Shown here one piece after another: positions 14,246 through 20,902 of a stretch of 20,902 bases of DNA. Below the pieces are notes generated by a model, which saw only the letters and a list, made by a program, of their open reading frames with translations, was not told the origin of the DNA and ran no database searches. Each line of letters opens with the position of its first letter. Position 1 is the stretch's first letter. Made by a program: the position numbers and the translations under genes. Source of the stretch: an uncultured Alphaproteobacteria bacterium (GTDB taxonomy: Bacteria; Pseudomonadota; Alphaproteobacteria; RF32; CAG-239); NCBI GenBank assembly GCA_944392185.1, contig CALXVW010000038.1:1-20902 (forward strand), read 5' to 3'.

Positions 14246-15979
14246 ATGGGCAGTATTGAAGTTTTTGCACAATCACAATATTTTTTCACAACATTATTAT
14301 CGTTAGCCGTTTTATTTTTTGCGGGTATTTATGCAACAGCCGGGCAAGATAAACTTTTTGCGCCGTTATGGTTTTTGTTTATAGGTTTGGTCGTCGATTT
14401 TGGAGCCGCCGCGGCAGCATATGGGAGTGTATCGGTATATGCCGAAGGAAAAAGCATAGAAGGTTATGTGTTTTTGGAGCTTTTATTATCTTTGTCGGCC
14501 ATGATATTCTTGGCATTATCAGCCATTCGTTTTATGGTTAACGGAGTTTTGTTAAACTGGGTTGTCGCCGGATTATGGATATTAGGAGCAATGGCGGCTT
14601 CTCTGTTTATATTCATCATCCCCAATGGCGATGTAGTCAACCAAATGCGGCAAATATTTCCCTTGGCCGGATTTGCGTGTTTAGCCGCCGGATTATTGTC
14701 TCAGAGTAGCAAAGAATTTAAAAGCGGCTCGATGCTTGCAGCGCTGGCCACATCAGTAATTGTTACCGTTCTCGTCTGCAAATATTGCGGATTTTTTATA
14801 GAAAAGATAAATAGCTTTTGGTACATTCCGGCATTATTATATGTTTTGTTGGCATTATCGGTTATGATGATGAAAGTAGATGCTTTAAATCAAAGACTTG
14901 GAAAATCAGCCAAAGAAATAGATAAATATAATAAAAAAATTGAAGAGATCATTCGCCTATCTCCGTTTCCGATAATAATTTCTCGTTTGGGAGATGATAG
15001 GCTTATCTTAGCCAATAACAATGCGGTCAAGTTGTTAGGTATTAATCCAAGAGAGCTGGAAAGGTATCGTTTAAGGGACTTTTTTGCCGATTCTGATAAT
15101 CGCCAATTACTAACCGAGCGTTTAGAAAGCGAGAGAGAAGTGCAAGATTTTGAGGTTTTAGTGAAAACACCTTTGTCAGATACTCCTTTTTGGCTGTTAG
15201 CATCGGTAAATATCATAGATTATAATTATGATGTTGCTCTGTACTCAGCATTTCAAGATATCACCTCGCGTAAAAATCGAGAGGCGCTGCTCAAGAATCA
15301 AGCCATCAGAGATCCTCTGACATCTCTTTACAATCGGCGTTATTTTGAAGACGAGGTTAATAAGAGAATTTTAGAGGCAAAAGCACAAGATTTGCCGTAT
15401 ACGATATTGATGCTTGATGCCGACCATTTCAAAAATGTTAATGATACATATGGTCATAAAATAGGAGATAAAGTCTTAATAGAGTTGGCCACCACGGCAG
15501 AAAGGGCTCTAAGGGATAATGATATTGTTGCCCGCTATGGAGGCGAAGAGTTTGTCGTCTTTTTGCCTGGTATTCATGCCGAGCAAGGAAAAATTGTTGC
15601 AGATAGATTGCGTGATAGCATATCTAAACAGGTTGTATATTCAGATGCTAAGGAGCCGGTAACGTTTACGGTCTCGATTGGCGTATCATCATCGGATGTT
15701 TCAGATAATATTGATACATTGATAAAAACGGCAGATGAAGCACTCTACAAAGCCAAACAGAACGGTCGAAACCGAGTAGAGGTCTTTACAGAAGAGGACT
15801 TGAAGGCCTTTACGGCCTCAAGCCAAGTTGAGCACAAAGATGAAAGCCAAAATCATCATCCTGTGTTTGATAAAGAAAATAGTGAAGAAATATCGTTATT
15901 AGACAGAGTTGAAGCTGTTCAAATTTCAAATGAAGATACTCAAATAGAAGAACCATCAAACCAGAAAGAAAGTAAATAA
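14246..15979 (+). CDS. Diguanylate cyclase: 7TM sensor, PAS, GGDEF
   Basis: 577 residues. About seven hydrophobic helices lie in residues 10-210, a short coiled coil at about 212-235, a PAS domain at about 235-345 (SPFPIIISRLGDDRLILANNNAVKLLG...), and a GGDEF domain at about 350-510. The active site is G432-G-E-E-F436, preceded by the inhibitory-site RxxD (R423-D-N-D426) at the usual 5-residue spacing, so it should make c-di-GMP from two GTP and be product-inhibited. The C-terminal 65 residues are acidic, low in complexity and unassigned. There is a strong AAGGAG site. Its stop overlaps the next gene's start (TAATG). The membrane-domain ligand is unknown. Confidence 0.93.
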   Translation: MGSIEVFAQSQYFFTTLLSLAVLFFAGIYATAGQDKLFAPLWFLFIGLVVDFGAAAAAYGSVSVYAEGKSIEGYVFLELLLSLSAMIFLALSAIRFMVNGVLLNWVVAGLWILGAMAASLFIFIIPNGDVVNQMRQIFPLAGFACLAAGLLSQSSKEFKSGSMLAALATSVIVTVLVCKYCGFFIEKINSFWYIPALLYVLLALSVMMMKVDALNQRLGKSAKEIDKYNKKIEEIIRLSPFPIIISRLGDDRLILANNNAVKLLGINPRELERYRLRDFFADSDNRQLLTERLESEREVQDFEVLVKTPLSDTPFWLLASVNIIDYNYDVALYSAFQDITSRKNREALLKNQAIRDPLTSLYNRRYFEDEVNKRILEAKAQDLPYTILMLDADHFKNVNDTYGHKIGDKVLIELATTAERALRDNDIVARYGGEEFVVFLPGIHAEQGKIVADRLRDSISKQVVYSDAKEPVTFTVSIGVSSSDVSDNIDTLIKTADEALYKAKQNGRNRVEVFTEEDLKAFTASSQVEHKDESQNHHPVFDKENSEEISLLDRVEAVQISNEDTQIEEPSNQKESK

Positions 15980-17100
15980 TGGATTGTGCTCTGAAAACAA
16001 TTTGCGGAGGTTGTCCGAAACGCGGGCAGGAGCAAAAAGAATACAGAGAAGAAAAGTTCGGCAAAGTGAAAAAGATGCTTTCTTCCCTGCCGGTAGAGCT
16101 GCCGTGGGAGGCCCCGATTTTTATTAGTGATGGCAGCAGAAGGCGGGCAGCAATGGCTTTTAAAAACCACAAAGGCAAAATAGTGTTGGGGTTCAATGCC
16201 CAAAAAAGCGCAGAGATAGCGGATATTGAATATTGCCCGCTACTAACACCAAAACTCAACAAGGTGTTGCCGATTTTAAGAAATCTTTTGCAAGAGATTT
16301 GTGCTGAACCTTATCAGATAAAAAAAGGCAAAAAAATCATCAATCAACATATCAGCGTTGGAGATGTTTGGCTCTGTGAGGCTGCCAATGGTATTGACGT
16401 GGTTTTAGAATATGATGCTCCGTTAGAATTAAATCATCGGATGATAATTTTTGAAAAAATTTCCCAAGCAGATGAAATCATCAGAGTCTCTCATCGTCGC
16501 AGAGTATCAGATTCAGCTGAGCCGATAATCGAAAAAGCCAAACCATATATAAAGATTGGCAAGTTTGATGTCTTTATTCCGGCCGGCACCTTTTTGCAGC
16601 CATCCAAGGAAGGGGAAGAGGCTCTCACATCAATAGTGAAGAAATATTTAGGAAATAGCCGTGGTAAAATTTTTGACCTTTTTTGCGGGGTCGGAACATT
16701 TTCCTACATCTTGGCGGAGAATAAAGAAAATAAAATTGTATCAGTGGATTCGTCTGAGGAGCTGTTAAAAGGTTTCAAGGATTCGCTCAATCGCAACCAA
16801 ATCAGCAATGTTGAGGTTTTGGCACGCAACTTGTTCAAATATCCATTAGATGAAAAAGAGTTGAGTGGGGCAGATGTGGTTGTCTTTGACCCCCCAAGGG
16901 CAGGGGCCGCAGCTCAGGTGGCAATGTTGTGCAAGGCAAGGCCCAAGAAGATTATAGCCATCTCCTGCAATCCGGCAACTTTTGCTAACGATGCAAAAAG
17001 GCTGTTGGAGGCAGGCTATAGTCTTGATTCCATTACCATGGTGGACCAATTTGTGTATTCTGACCACAGTGAGTTGGTTGCGTTGTTTACAAATGAATAA
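15979..17100 (+). CDS. 23S rRNA (uracil-5)-methyltransferase, TrmA/RlmC/RlmD family
   Basis: A 373-residue SAM-dependent RNA methyltransferase making 5-methyluridine. The N-terminus has C3-x5-C9-x2-C12 and a fourth Cys in IEYCPLL, the [4Fe-4S] pattern of RlmC/RlmD. Next come LFCGVGTFSY (SAM site), FDPPRAG, the nucleophile C330 in ISCNPATF, and the base E365 in HSELVALF. It lacks the N-terminal TRAM domain of RlmD, so its layout is closer to RlmC (about 375 residues). The target uridine cannot be decided from sequence. Translation is probably coupled to the diguanylate cyclase by the 1-base overlap; its own ribosome site is poor. Confidence 0.9.
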   Translation: MDCALKTICGGCPKRGQEQKEYREEKFGKVKKMLSSLPVELPWEAPIFISDGSRRRAAMAFKNHKGKIVLGFNAQKSAEIADIEYCPLLTPKLNKVLPILRNLLQEICAEPYQIKKGKKIINQHISVGDVWLCEAANGIDVVLEYDAPLELNHRMIIFEKISQADEIIRVSHRRRVSDSAEPIIEKAKPYIKIGKFDVFIPAGTFLQPSKEGEEALTSIVKKYLGNSRGKIFDLFCGVGTFSYILAENKENKIVSVDSSEELLKGFKDSLNRNQISNVEVLARNLFKYPLDEKELSGADVVVFDPPRAGAAAQVAMLCKARPKKIIAISCNPATFANDAKRLLEAGYSLDSITMVDQFVYSDHSELVALFTNE

Positions 17101-17124
17101 TGATGTTTTAAGATTGAGGACAAG

Positions 17125-17781
17125 ATGAAAAAATATGTATGGCTGACAGCATTATTGATGATTGCTTCCTGCACGGCAAGTCACCGAGCAGAAGATTTCC
17201 GTTGCCCCAATGTTAAAATTCCGGGAGGTGAGGCTTACCTCACGCAAATAGTCAATTATAAAGATAATTTCCGGGTGGAGCTGACAGGCTATGAGGGCTA
17301 TTGCTATGTGGTAGATGGAACCTCTCGCCGCTATGCGGTTATCACTCCACAGTTTAGGCTGACCAGATTGCAGGATAGCGCAGATACTGCGGTTGATTTT
17401 AGTTTTTATACTAATATTGAGCAAGGACCGCCGGAGTTTGTTGGCAAAAGGAGCTATTTTGCCCGCGGCAAAATAGATGTTGATGATAGGGAAACAACGT
17501 TTAGCGGTCGTCCGGTAAAGGTGAAAATTCCTTTATATCAAGATGATATAGAGATTTTGCTGGGGCTAGATGTCTCTGCGGCAGAGGCTGACTATAACCA
17601 GCGCACATTTGACACCCGCTCTCGAGAAAGAGGCCGTAGAAAAGACGGAATAGTTGAAACACCTTGCGGGTTCATAGAAATTGAAGAAGCAGATTTTTCA
17701 GAAGGTCCGACAACACAAGTTCAGGCGCCAACACCGGCCCCAAAAACATCTGAATGCGGAAGTTGCTCGGTTCGCCGCTAA
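17125..17781 (+). CDS. Hypothetical lipoprotein with C-terminal CGSC
   Basis: 218 residues. The signal peptide ends in a lipobox I-A-S-C16, so it is predicted to be lipidated. The body (about 25-190) is beta-rich with one cysteine pair (C27, C60) and a further Cys in ETPCGFIEIEEADF. A proline/threonine-rich linker leads to a tail with the motif ECGSCS. I do not recognise the family. It follows the methyltransferase by 24 bases with a GAGGAC ribosome site and precedes transketolase by 25 bases, so it is probably co-transcribed with both. Confidence 0.75.
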   Translation: MKKYVWLTALLMIASCTASHRAEDFRCPNVKIPGGEAYLTQIVNYKDNFRVELTGYEGYCYVVDGTSRRYAVITPQFRLTRLQDSADTAVDFSFYTNIEQGPPEFVGKRSYFARGKIDVDDRETTFSGRPVKVKIPLYQDDIEILLGLDVSAAEADYNQRTFDTRSRERGRRKDGIVETPCGFIEIEEADFSEGPTTQVQAPTPAPKTSECGSCSVRR

Positions 17782-17793
17782 AAGTTTTGATTT

Positions 17794-17802
17794 AAGGAGA
17801 GG
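17794..17802 (+). promoter_or_regulatory. Ribosome binding site that fixes the transketolase start
   Basis: AAGGAGAGG lies 4 bases before ATG 17807. It supports this start over the in-frame upstream start at 17681, which would overlap the lipoprotein gene and add 42 residues unlike any transketolase. Confidence 0.85.
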
Positions 17803-17806
17803 TAAT

Positions 17807-19783
17807 ATGAGTTTCAGACTAGGTCATGCAAAAGAACGTTTGATGGCAAATGCGATTCGTTTTTTGTCGGCAGATGCAATAGAAAAATCAAATTCCGGGC
17901 ATCCGGGAATGCCGCTTGGCATGGCTGATGTCGCCACGGTTTTGTTCACCAAGTTCATCAAACTAAATCCGGATACTCCGCGCTGGTTTGACAGAGACCG
18001 CTTTGTTCTTTCAGCTGGCCACGGCTCCATGCTGCTTTATTCTGTTTTATATTTGCTTGGGTATAAGGATATAGACATAGAAGATATCAAGAATTTTCGC
18101 CAATTGGGAGCCAAAACGGCCGGCCACCCTGAATATGGGCACTTGGCCGGAATAGACATGACCACCGGCCCCTTGGGGCAAGGTATAACCTCATCTGTTG
18201 GTATGGCCTTGGCAGAACGTATGCTGGCCGCCAAATATGGAGAAGATGTTTGCAATCACTATACTTATGTGATAGCGGGCGATGGCTGTTTGATGGAAGG
18301 TATTTCGGAAGAGGCCATTTCTTTGGCCGGACATTTGGGGCTGAACAAGCTTATAGTCTTTTGGGATAATAATGATATTACCATTGATGGCCTTGTAAGC
18401 GCCGCCAATTCAACGGACCAGATAAAACGTTTTGAGGCAGTCGGCTGGAACACCATAAGCATTGATGGACACAACTATAAAGAGATAGAAAAAGCCATAA
18501 AGAAGGCGCAAAAATCCAAAAAACCGACACTGATTGCCTGCAAAACCAAGATAGGCTTTGGCGCACCTAGCAAATGCGGCACCTCCAAATGCCACGGCTC
18601 ACCTCTGGGGGCGGAAGAGCTTGCCGCCATGCGCAAAGCTTTGGGCTGGACAGCGGCACCGTTTGAGGTTCCTTCTGAGACGCTAAAAAATTGGAGGGAG
18701 GCAGGCAAACGCTCTTTGGCGGCATATAAAGATTGGGAGAAAAGAGCCAAAATAAAAGGCAAAGACTTTTTAGATGCCATAGCCGGCAAATTGCCCAAAG
18801 GCTGGGATAAGGAGTTGAATAAGTTAAAAGAACAAGCCATTGCCGAGCAGACCAAAGTGGCCACGCGTAAGGCATCGCAAATGTGTTTGGAGGCAATCAT
18901 GCCCAATCTGCCGGAGTTAGTAGGCGGGTCGGCAGACTTGGCGGCCTCAAATTTGACCCTGACCAAGGCTTCAAAAACCGTAACTGCGGCGGACTATAAC
19001 GGCAACAACATCATGTATGGCATCCGAGAGCATGCCATGGCAGCGATTATGAACGGTTTGGCCTTACATGGCGGATTAATTCCGTTTGGCGGCACGTTTT
19101 TTGTATTTTCGGATTATATGCGCCCGTCCATGCGTTTGGCGGCACTGATGGGGGTTCGGGTTATATATGTATTAACCCACGATTCGATAGGCGTTGGGGA
19201 GGATGGCCCCACGCATCAACCGATAGAGCATTTAGCCTCATATCGTTGCATGCCTGGGATTCTGACATTTCGTCCGTGCGATGTTGTGGAAACGGCGGAG
19301 GCTTGGCAGCTGGCCATCAGCACCGAGGATAAGCCGAGCATTTTGGCGCTGACAAGGCAAAATCTACCCTTGCTGAGAAAATCCGCACAAGAAAACCTCA
19401 CGGCCAAGGGCGGCTATATTTTGGCCGGTGATGCCAAAAAACGGCAAGCTACCATTATTGCCACCGGCTCAGAAGTTTCTCTGGCTATGGAGGCCAGAGC
19501 CAAATTGGCAGAAGAAGGGCTTGAGGTTACGGTGGTTTCAATGCCGTGTTGTGAGTTGTTTGATGCTCAGCCCGAGCCTTATCGGGAAGAGGTTTTGGGG
19601 CATGCGCCGCGTGTGGCGGTTGAGGCCGCCTCCAAATTTGGCTGGGAAAGGTATGTCGGGGAGAAAGGTGATATCATCGGCATGGACGGTTTTGGCGCCT
19701 CGGGTCCGGCCGGGGAGCTCTACAAGTACTTTGGCATCACGGTAGAAGAGGTTGTAGACGCCGTCAAAAACAGCCTTAAGTAA
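17807..19783 (+). CDS. tkt: Transketolase
   Basis: 658 residues from ATG 17807. A thiamine-diphosphate and Mg-dependent enzyme of the non-oxidative pentose phosphate pathway that moves two-carbon ketol units between sugar phosphates. Visible are SGHPGMPLG (H32), the TPP-binding GDG 158-160 with the following NND, TGPLGQG, the catalytic Glu E408 in YGIREHAMAAIMNG, and GVGEDGPTHQPIEHL. Length is normal for bacterial transketolase. It follows the CGSC lipoprotein gene and has a strong ribosome site. No clear terminator follows. Identification is secure. Confidence 0.97.
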   Translation: MSFRLGHAKERLMANAIRFLSADAIEKSNSGHPGMPLGMADVATVLFTKFIKLNPDTPRWFDRDRFVLSAGHGSMLLYSVLYLLGYKDIDIEDIKNFRQLGAKTAGHPEYGHLAGIDMTTGPLGQGITSSVGMALAERMLAAKYGEDVCNHYTYVIAGDGCLMEGISEEAISLAGHLGLNKLIVFWDNNDITIDGLVSAANSTDQIKRFEAVGWNTISIDGHNYKEIEKAIKKAQKSKKPTLIACKTKIGFGAPSKCGTSKCHGSPLGAEELAAMRKALGWTAAPFEVPSETLKNWREAGKRSLAAYKDWEKRAKIKGKDFLDAIAGKLPKGWDKELNKLKEQAIAEQTKVATRKASQMCLEAIMPNLPELVGGSADLAASNLTLTKASKTVTAADYNGNNIMYGIREHAMAAIMNGLALHGGLIPFGGTFFVFSDYMRPSMRLAALMGVRVIYVLTHDSIGVGEDGPTHQPIEHLASYRCMPGILTFRPCDVVETAEAWQLAISTEDKPSILALTRQNLPLLRKSAQENLTAKGGYILAGDAKKRQATIIATGSEVSLAMEARAKLAEEGLEVTVVSMPCCELFDAQPEPYREEVLGHAPRVAVEAASKFGWERYVGEKGDIIGMDGFGASGPAGELYKYFGITVEEVVDAVKNSLK

Positions 19784-19830
19784 GCTCAAAAGTGCAAGAT
19801 GAGCAAACATTGAATACATAATAGCAGAAA

Positions 19831-19944
19831 AGGTCTGTTTCACATGAGAAGGTTATTGTTGTTTTTAGTAGTGTTTGTATCATCTTGCCGGATATTTTCA
19901 TCGGAAGAATTTGTAAATCCGTTATTTAACGAGACGTTGAAACC
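19831..19944 (+). repeat. Direct repeat, copy 1 (114 bases)
   Basis: Identical to 20789-20902 except one base in codon 3 (AGG versus AAG). It begins at AGGTCTGTTTCAC, 13 bases before the ATG. The repeat period is 958 bases, and it may extend past the window end. Confidence 0.95.
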
Positions 19945-20242
19945 AACTTCACGAACTGGCTGGACGACCCAACTTTCTCCGACCCGGGTTCGTATTTCCA
20001 ACGCCGGATATGAGGTAATAAAAAAGTGTGAGCTGTTAGAAAACGCCTGGGAAAAAGTCTCTCTAAAGTGCACATTTTTCAATCCACTGAGCAACAGAGA
20101 CGTAACGTATATTTATACCTATCAAATATTCCCTTGCAAAGGTTATTTCTGCAACTATGCGCAATGGAAAGTCAAAGAATATATGGCAAACACCGATGGG
20201 CAAGTTAACGGAATTACTTGGTTCTCTATTTCAGAAGATTAG
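19844..20242 (+). CDS. Small hypothetical lipoprotein (tandem copy 1)
   Basis: 132 residues. A short signal peptide ends in V-S-S-C15, a fair lipobox, so it is probably lipidated. The mature part has four further cysteines (C62, C76 and the pair in PCKGYFC) and a beta-rich look, ending in TWFSISED. Family unknown. The ribosome site (AAAAGG, 10 bases before the ATG) is weaker than that of the second copy. The first 101 coding bases and 13 bases before them recur at 20789-20902 with one change (codon 3, Arg to Lys). Confidence 0.75.
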   Translation: MRRLLLFLVVFVSSCRIFSSEEFVNPLFNETLKPTSRTGWTTQLSPTRVRISNAGYEVIKKCELLENAWEKVSLKCTFFNPLSNRDVTYIYTYQIFPCKGYFCNYAQWKVKEYMANTDGQVNGITWFSISED

Positions 20243-20266
20243 TTTGTCAGAAAGGATAATGTCATA

Positions 20267-20740
20267 ATGAAAAAAATCCTGATGTCTATCTTATTTTTAC
20301 TTTTTGCAACGTCAGCCTCTCTTGCTGATACCAATAAATCACTTTCAGATATTGAGAGGTTGGGCAAGGCGGTTGATAACTGTTTGCTGGCACAAAAGCA
20401 GAATTTGGCTGTGGCAGAGCAAAAAGAAGACAACAGAAAAATACAAAAGCTTAATAATGAATTAGTCAAATGCTATCAAAAAGTTGCCAACGAAACATTT
20501 GAGTTATTTTATGCGGAAAAAGAAACAGAAATGAAAAAAGCTTTTTCGAAGTTTATTTCTGCGGCTTATGAATGGAATGCCTCAATGTACAATTATAGCA
20601 ATGCTTGTTATAGTGAGAATGAGCATTTATTCTGTGGTTCAGTTGCGGATAGACTGAGTTCGACAGAAGTCGAAAACCTTGTACGAGACGCTGTTTTGAG
20701 AATGTTAATTTATACGAAAAAGATACTAACTGCAAATTAA
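20267..20740 (+). CDS. Small secreted hypothetical protein
   Basis: 157 residues. A clear cleavable signal peptide (MKKILMSILFLLFATSASLA, then D) is followed by a mostly helical, Lys/Glu-rich domain with four cysteines (in DNCLLAQ, VKCYQK, NACYSE, LFCGSV). Probably periplasmic. Family unknown. AAAGGA lies about 14 bases before the ATG; the nearer ATG at 20259 opens a frame that stops after two codons. The gene sits between two copies of the small lipoprotein gene, so it may belong to the same unit. Confidence 0.72.
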   Translation: MKKILMSILFLLFATSASLADTNKSLSDIERLGKAVDNCLLAQKQNLAVAEQKEDNRKIQKLNNELVKCYQKVANETFELFYAEKETEMKKAFSKFISAAYEWNASMYNYSNACYSENEHLFCGSVADRLSSTEVENLVRDAVLRMLIYTKKILTAN

Positions 20741-20788
20741 ACGGCCAAATTTTAAAGCCTATTATTAAAATCAAACTATCTAATAAGG

Positions 20789-20902
20789 AGGTCTGTTTCA
20801 CATGAGAAAGTTATTGTTGTTTTTAGTAGTGTTTGTATCATCTTGCCGGATATTTTCATCGGAAGAATTTGTAAATCCGTTATTTAACGAGACGTTGAAA
20901 CC
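20789..20902 (+). repeat. Direct repeat, copy 2 (114 bases seen)
   Basis: Second copy of 19831-19944, cut by the window edge. The base just before it differs (G versus A), which here completes AAGGAGG. Confidence 0.95.
20802..20902 (+). CDS. Small hypothetical lipoprotein (tandem copy 2, cut by window end)
   Basis: The first 33 codons are identical to the gene at 19844 apart from Arg3 to Lys, with the same VSSC lipobox. The ribosome site is better than in copy 1 (AAGGAGG). The frame stays open to the window edge. The rest of the gene is not visible. Confidence 0.8.
   Translation, partial: MRKLLLFLVVFVSSCRIFSSEEFVNPLFNETLK

Noticed and set aside
17681..17806. N-terminal extension of transketolase
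   Set aside because: It overlaps the lipoprotein gene, has no family similarity, and a strong ribosome site marks ATG 17807.
19784..19804. Terminator after transketolase
   Set aside because: GCTCA/TGAGC gives only five base pairs with an 11-base loop and no T run.
19831..20902. Insertion sequence bounded by direct repeats
   Set aside because: The repeats are the 5' ends of paralogous genes, and the segment between holds no transposase or inverted termini.
1..20902. CRISPR array, tRNA or rRNA genes, integrase or transposase
   Set aside because: None of these was recognised on either strand by reading the sequence; the only regular repeats are coding repeats and the lipoprotein duplication.

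Overview
The window reads as chromosomal DNA of a Gram-negative proteobacterium, most likely an alphaproteobacterium of moderate-to-low GC. The yfgM-bamB-der block (periplasmic TPR protein, outer-membrane assembly lipoprotein, two-domain ribosome GTPase), several lipoboxes and the TrmA/RlmC-type rRNA methyltransferase point this way. The style (many small lipoproteins, a cysteine-rich repeat surface protein, a membrane-anchored MEMO-AMMECR1 fusion) resembles uncultured host-associated Alphaproteobacteria. That placement is inference, not a database result.

Layout from left to right. Bases 1-128 hold only an uncertain gene end. A minus-strand operon (4051 down to 129) encodes a HAD phosphatase, a membrane-anchored MEMO1-AMMECR1 fusion and an M49-like zinc peptidase. 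Gaps are 3 bases and then a 1-base TAATG overlap, and a good sigma70-type promoter (TTGCAA-17-TATAAT) precedes it. Between this operon and serS lies about 520 bases without a gene. It contains a block rich in perfect inverted repeats (about 4194-4411), read here as an unidentified structured RNA, probably on the plus strand. serS (minus) and trpS (plus) diverge from a 94-base promoter region, and trpS is followed closely by a membrane-anchored hypothetical protein.

An accessory islet follows, bounded by hairpin terminators (7591-7612 and 9388-9426). It holds one secreted protein with a cysteine-rich N-terminus, a PKD-like segment and seven 23-24-residue LTGxIPxLP...MF repeats. It is driven by a promoter that matches the sigma70 consensus exactly. 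Next come yfgM-bamB-der on the minus strand, then a duplicated 2TM+PH-like membrane protein (minus). Divergent from it is a plus-strand run: a 7TM-PAS-GGDEF diguanylate cyclase overlapping (TAATG) an rRNA uracil-5 methyltransferase, then a lipoprotein and transketolase.

The right end is a small-secreted-protein locus: a lipoprotein gene, a signal-peptide protein, and the start of a second lipoprotein gene. The last 114 bases repeat 19831-19944 with one mismatch, so this is a recent tandem duplication cut by the window edge. No CRISPR array, transposase, integrase, tRNA or rRNA was recognised. The strongest candidates for something undescribed are the structured RNA at 4194-4411, the LTGxIPxLP repeat protein, the tandem lipoprotein array, and the operon joining MEMO-AMMECR1 to an M49-like peptidase.
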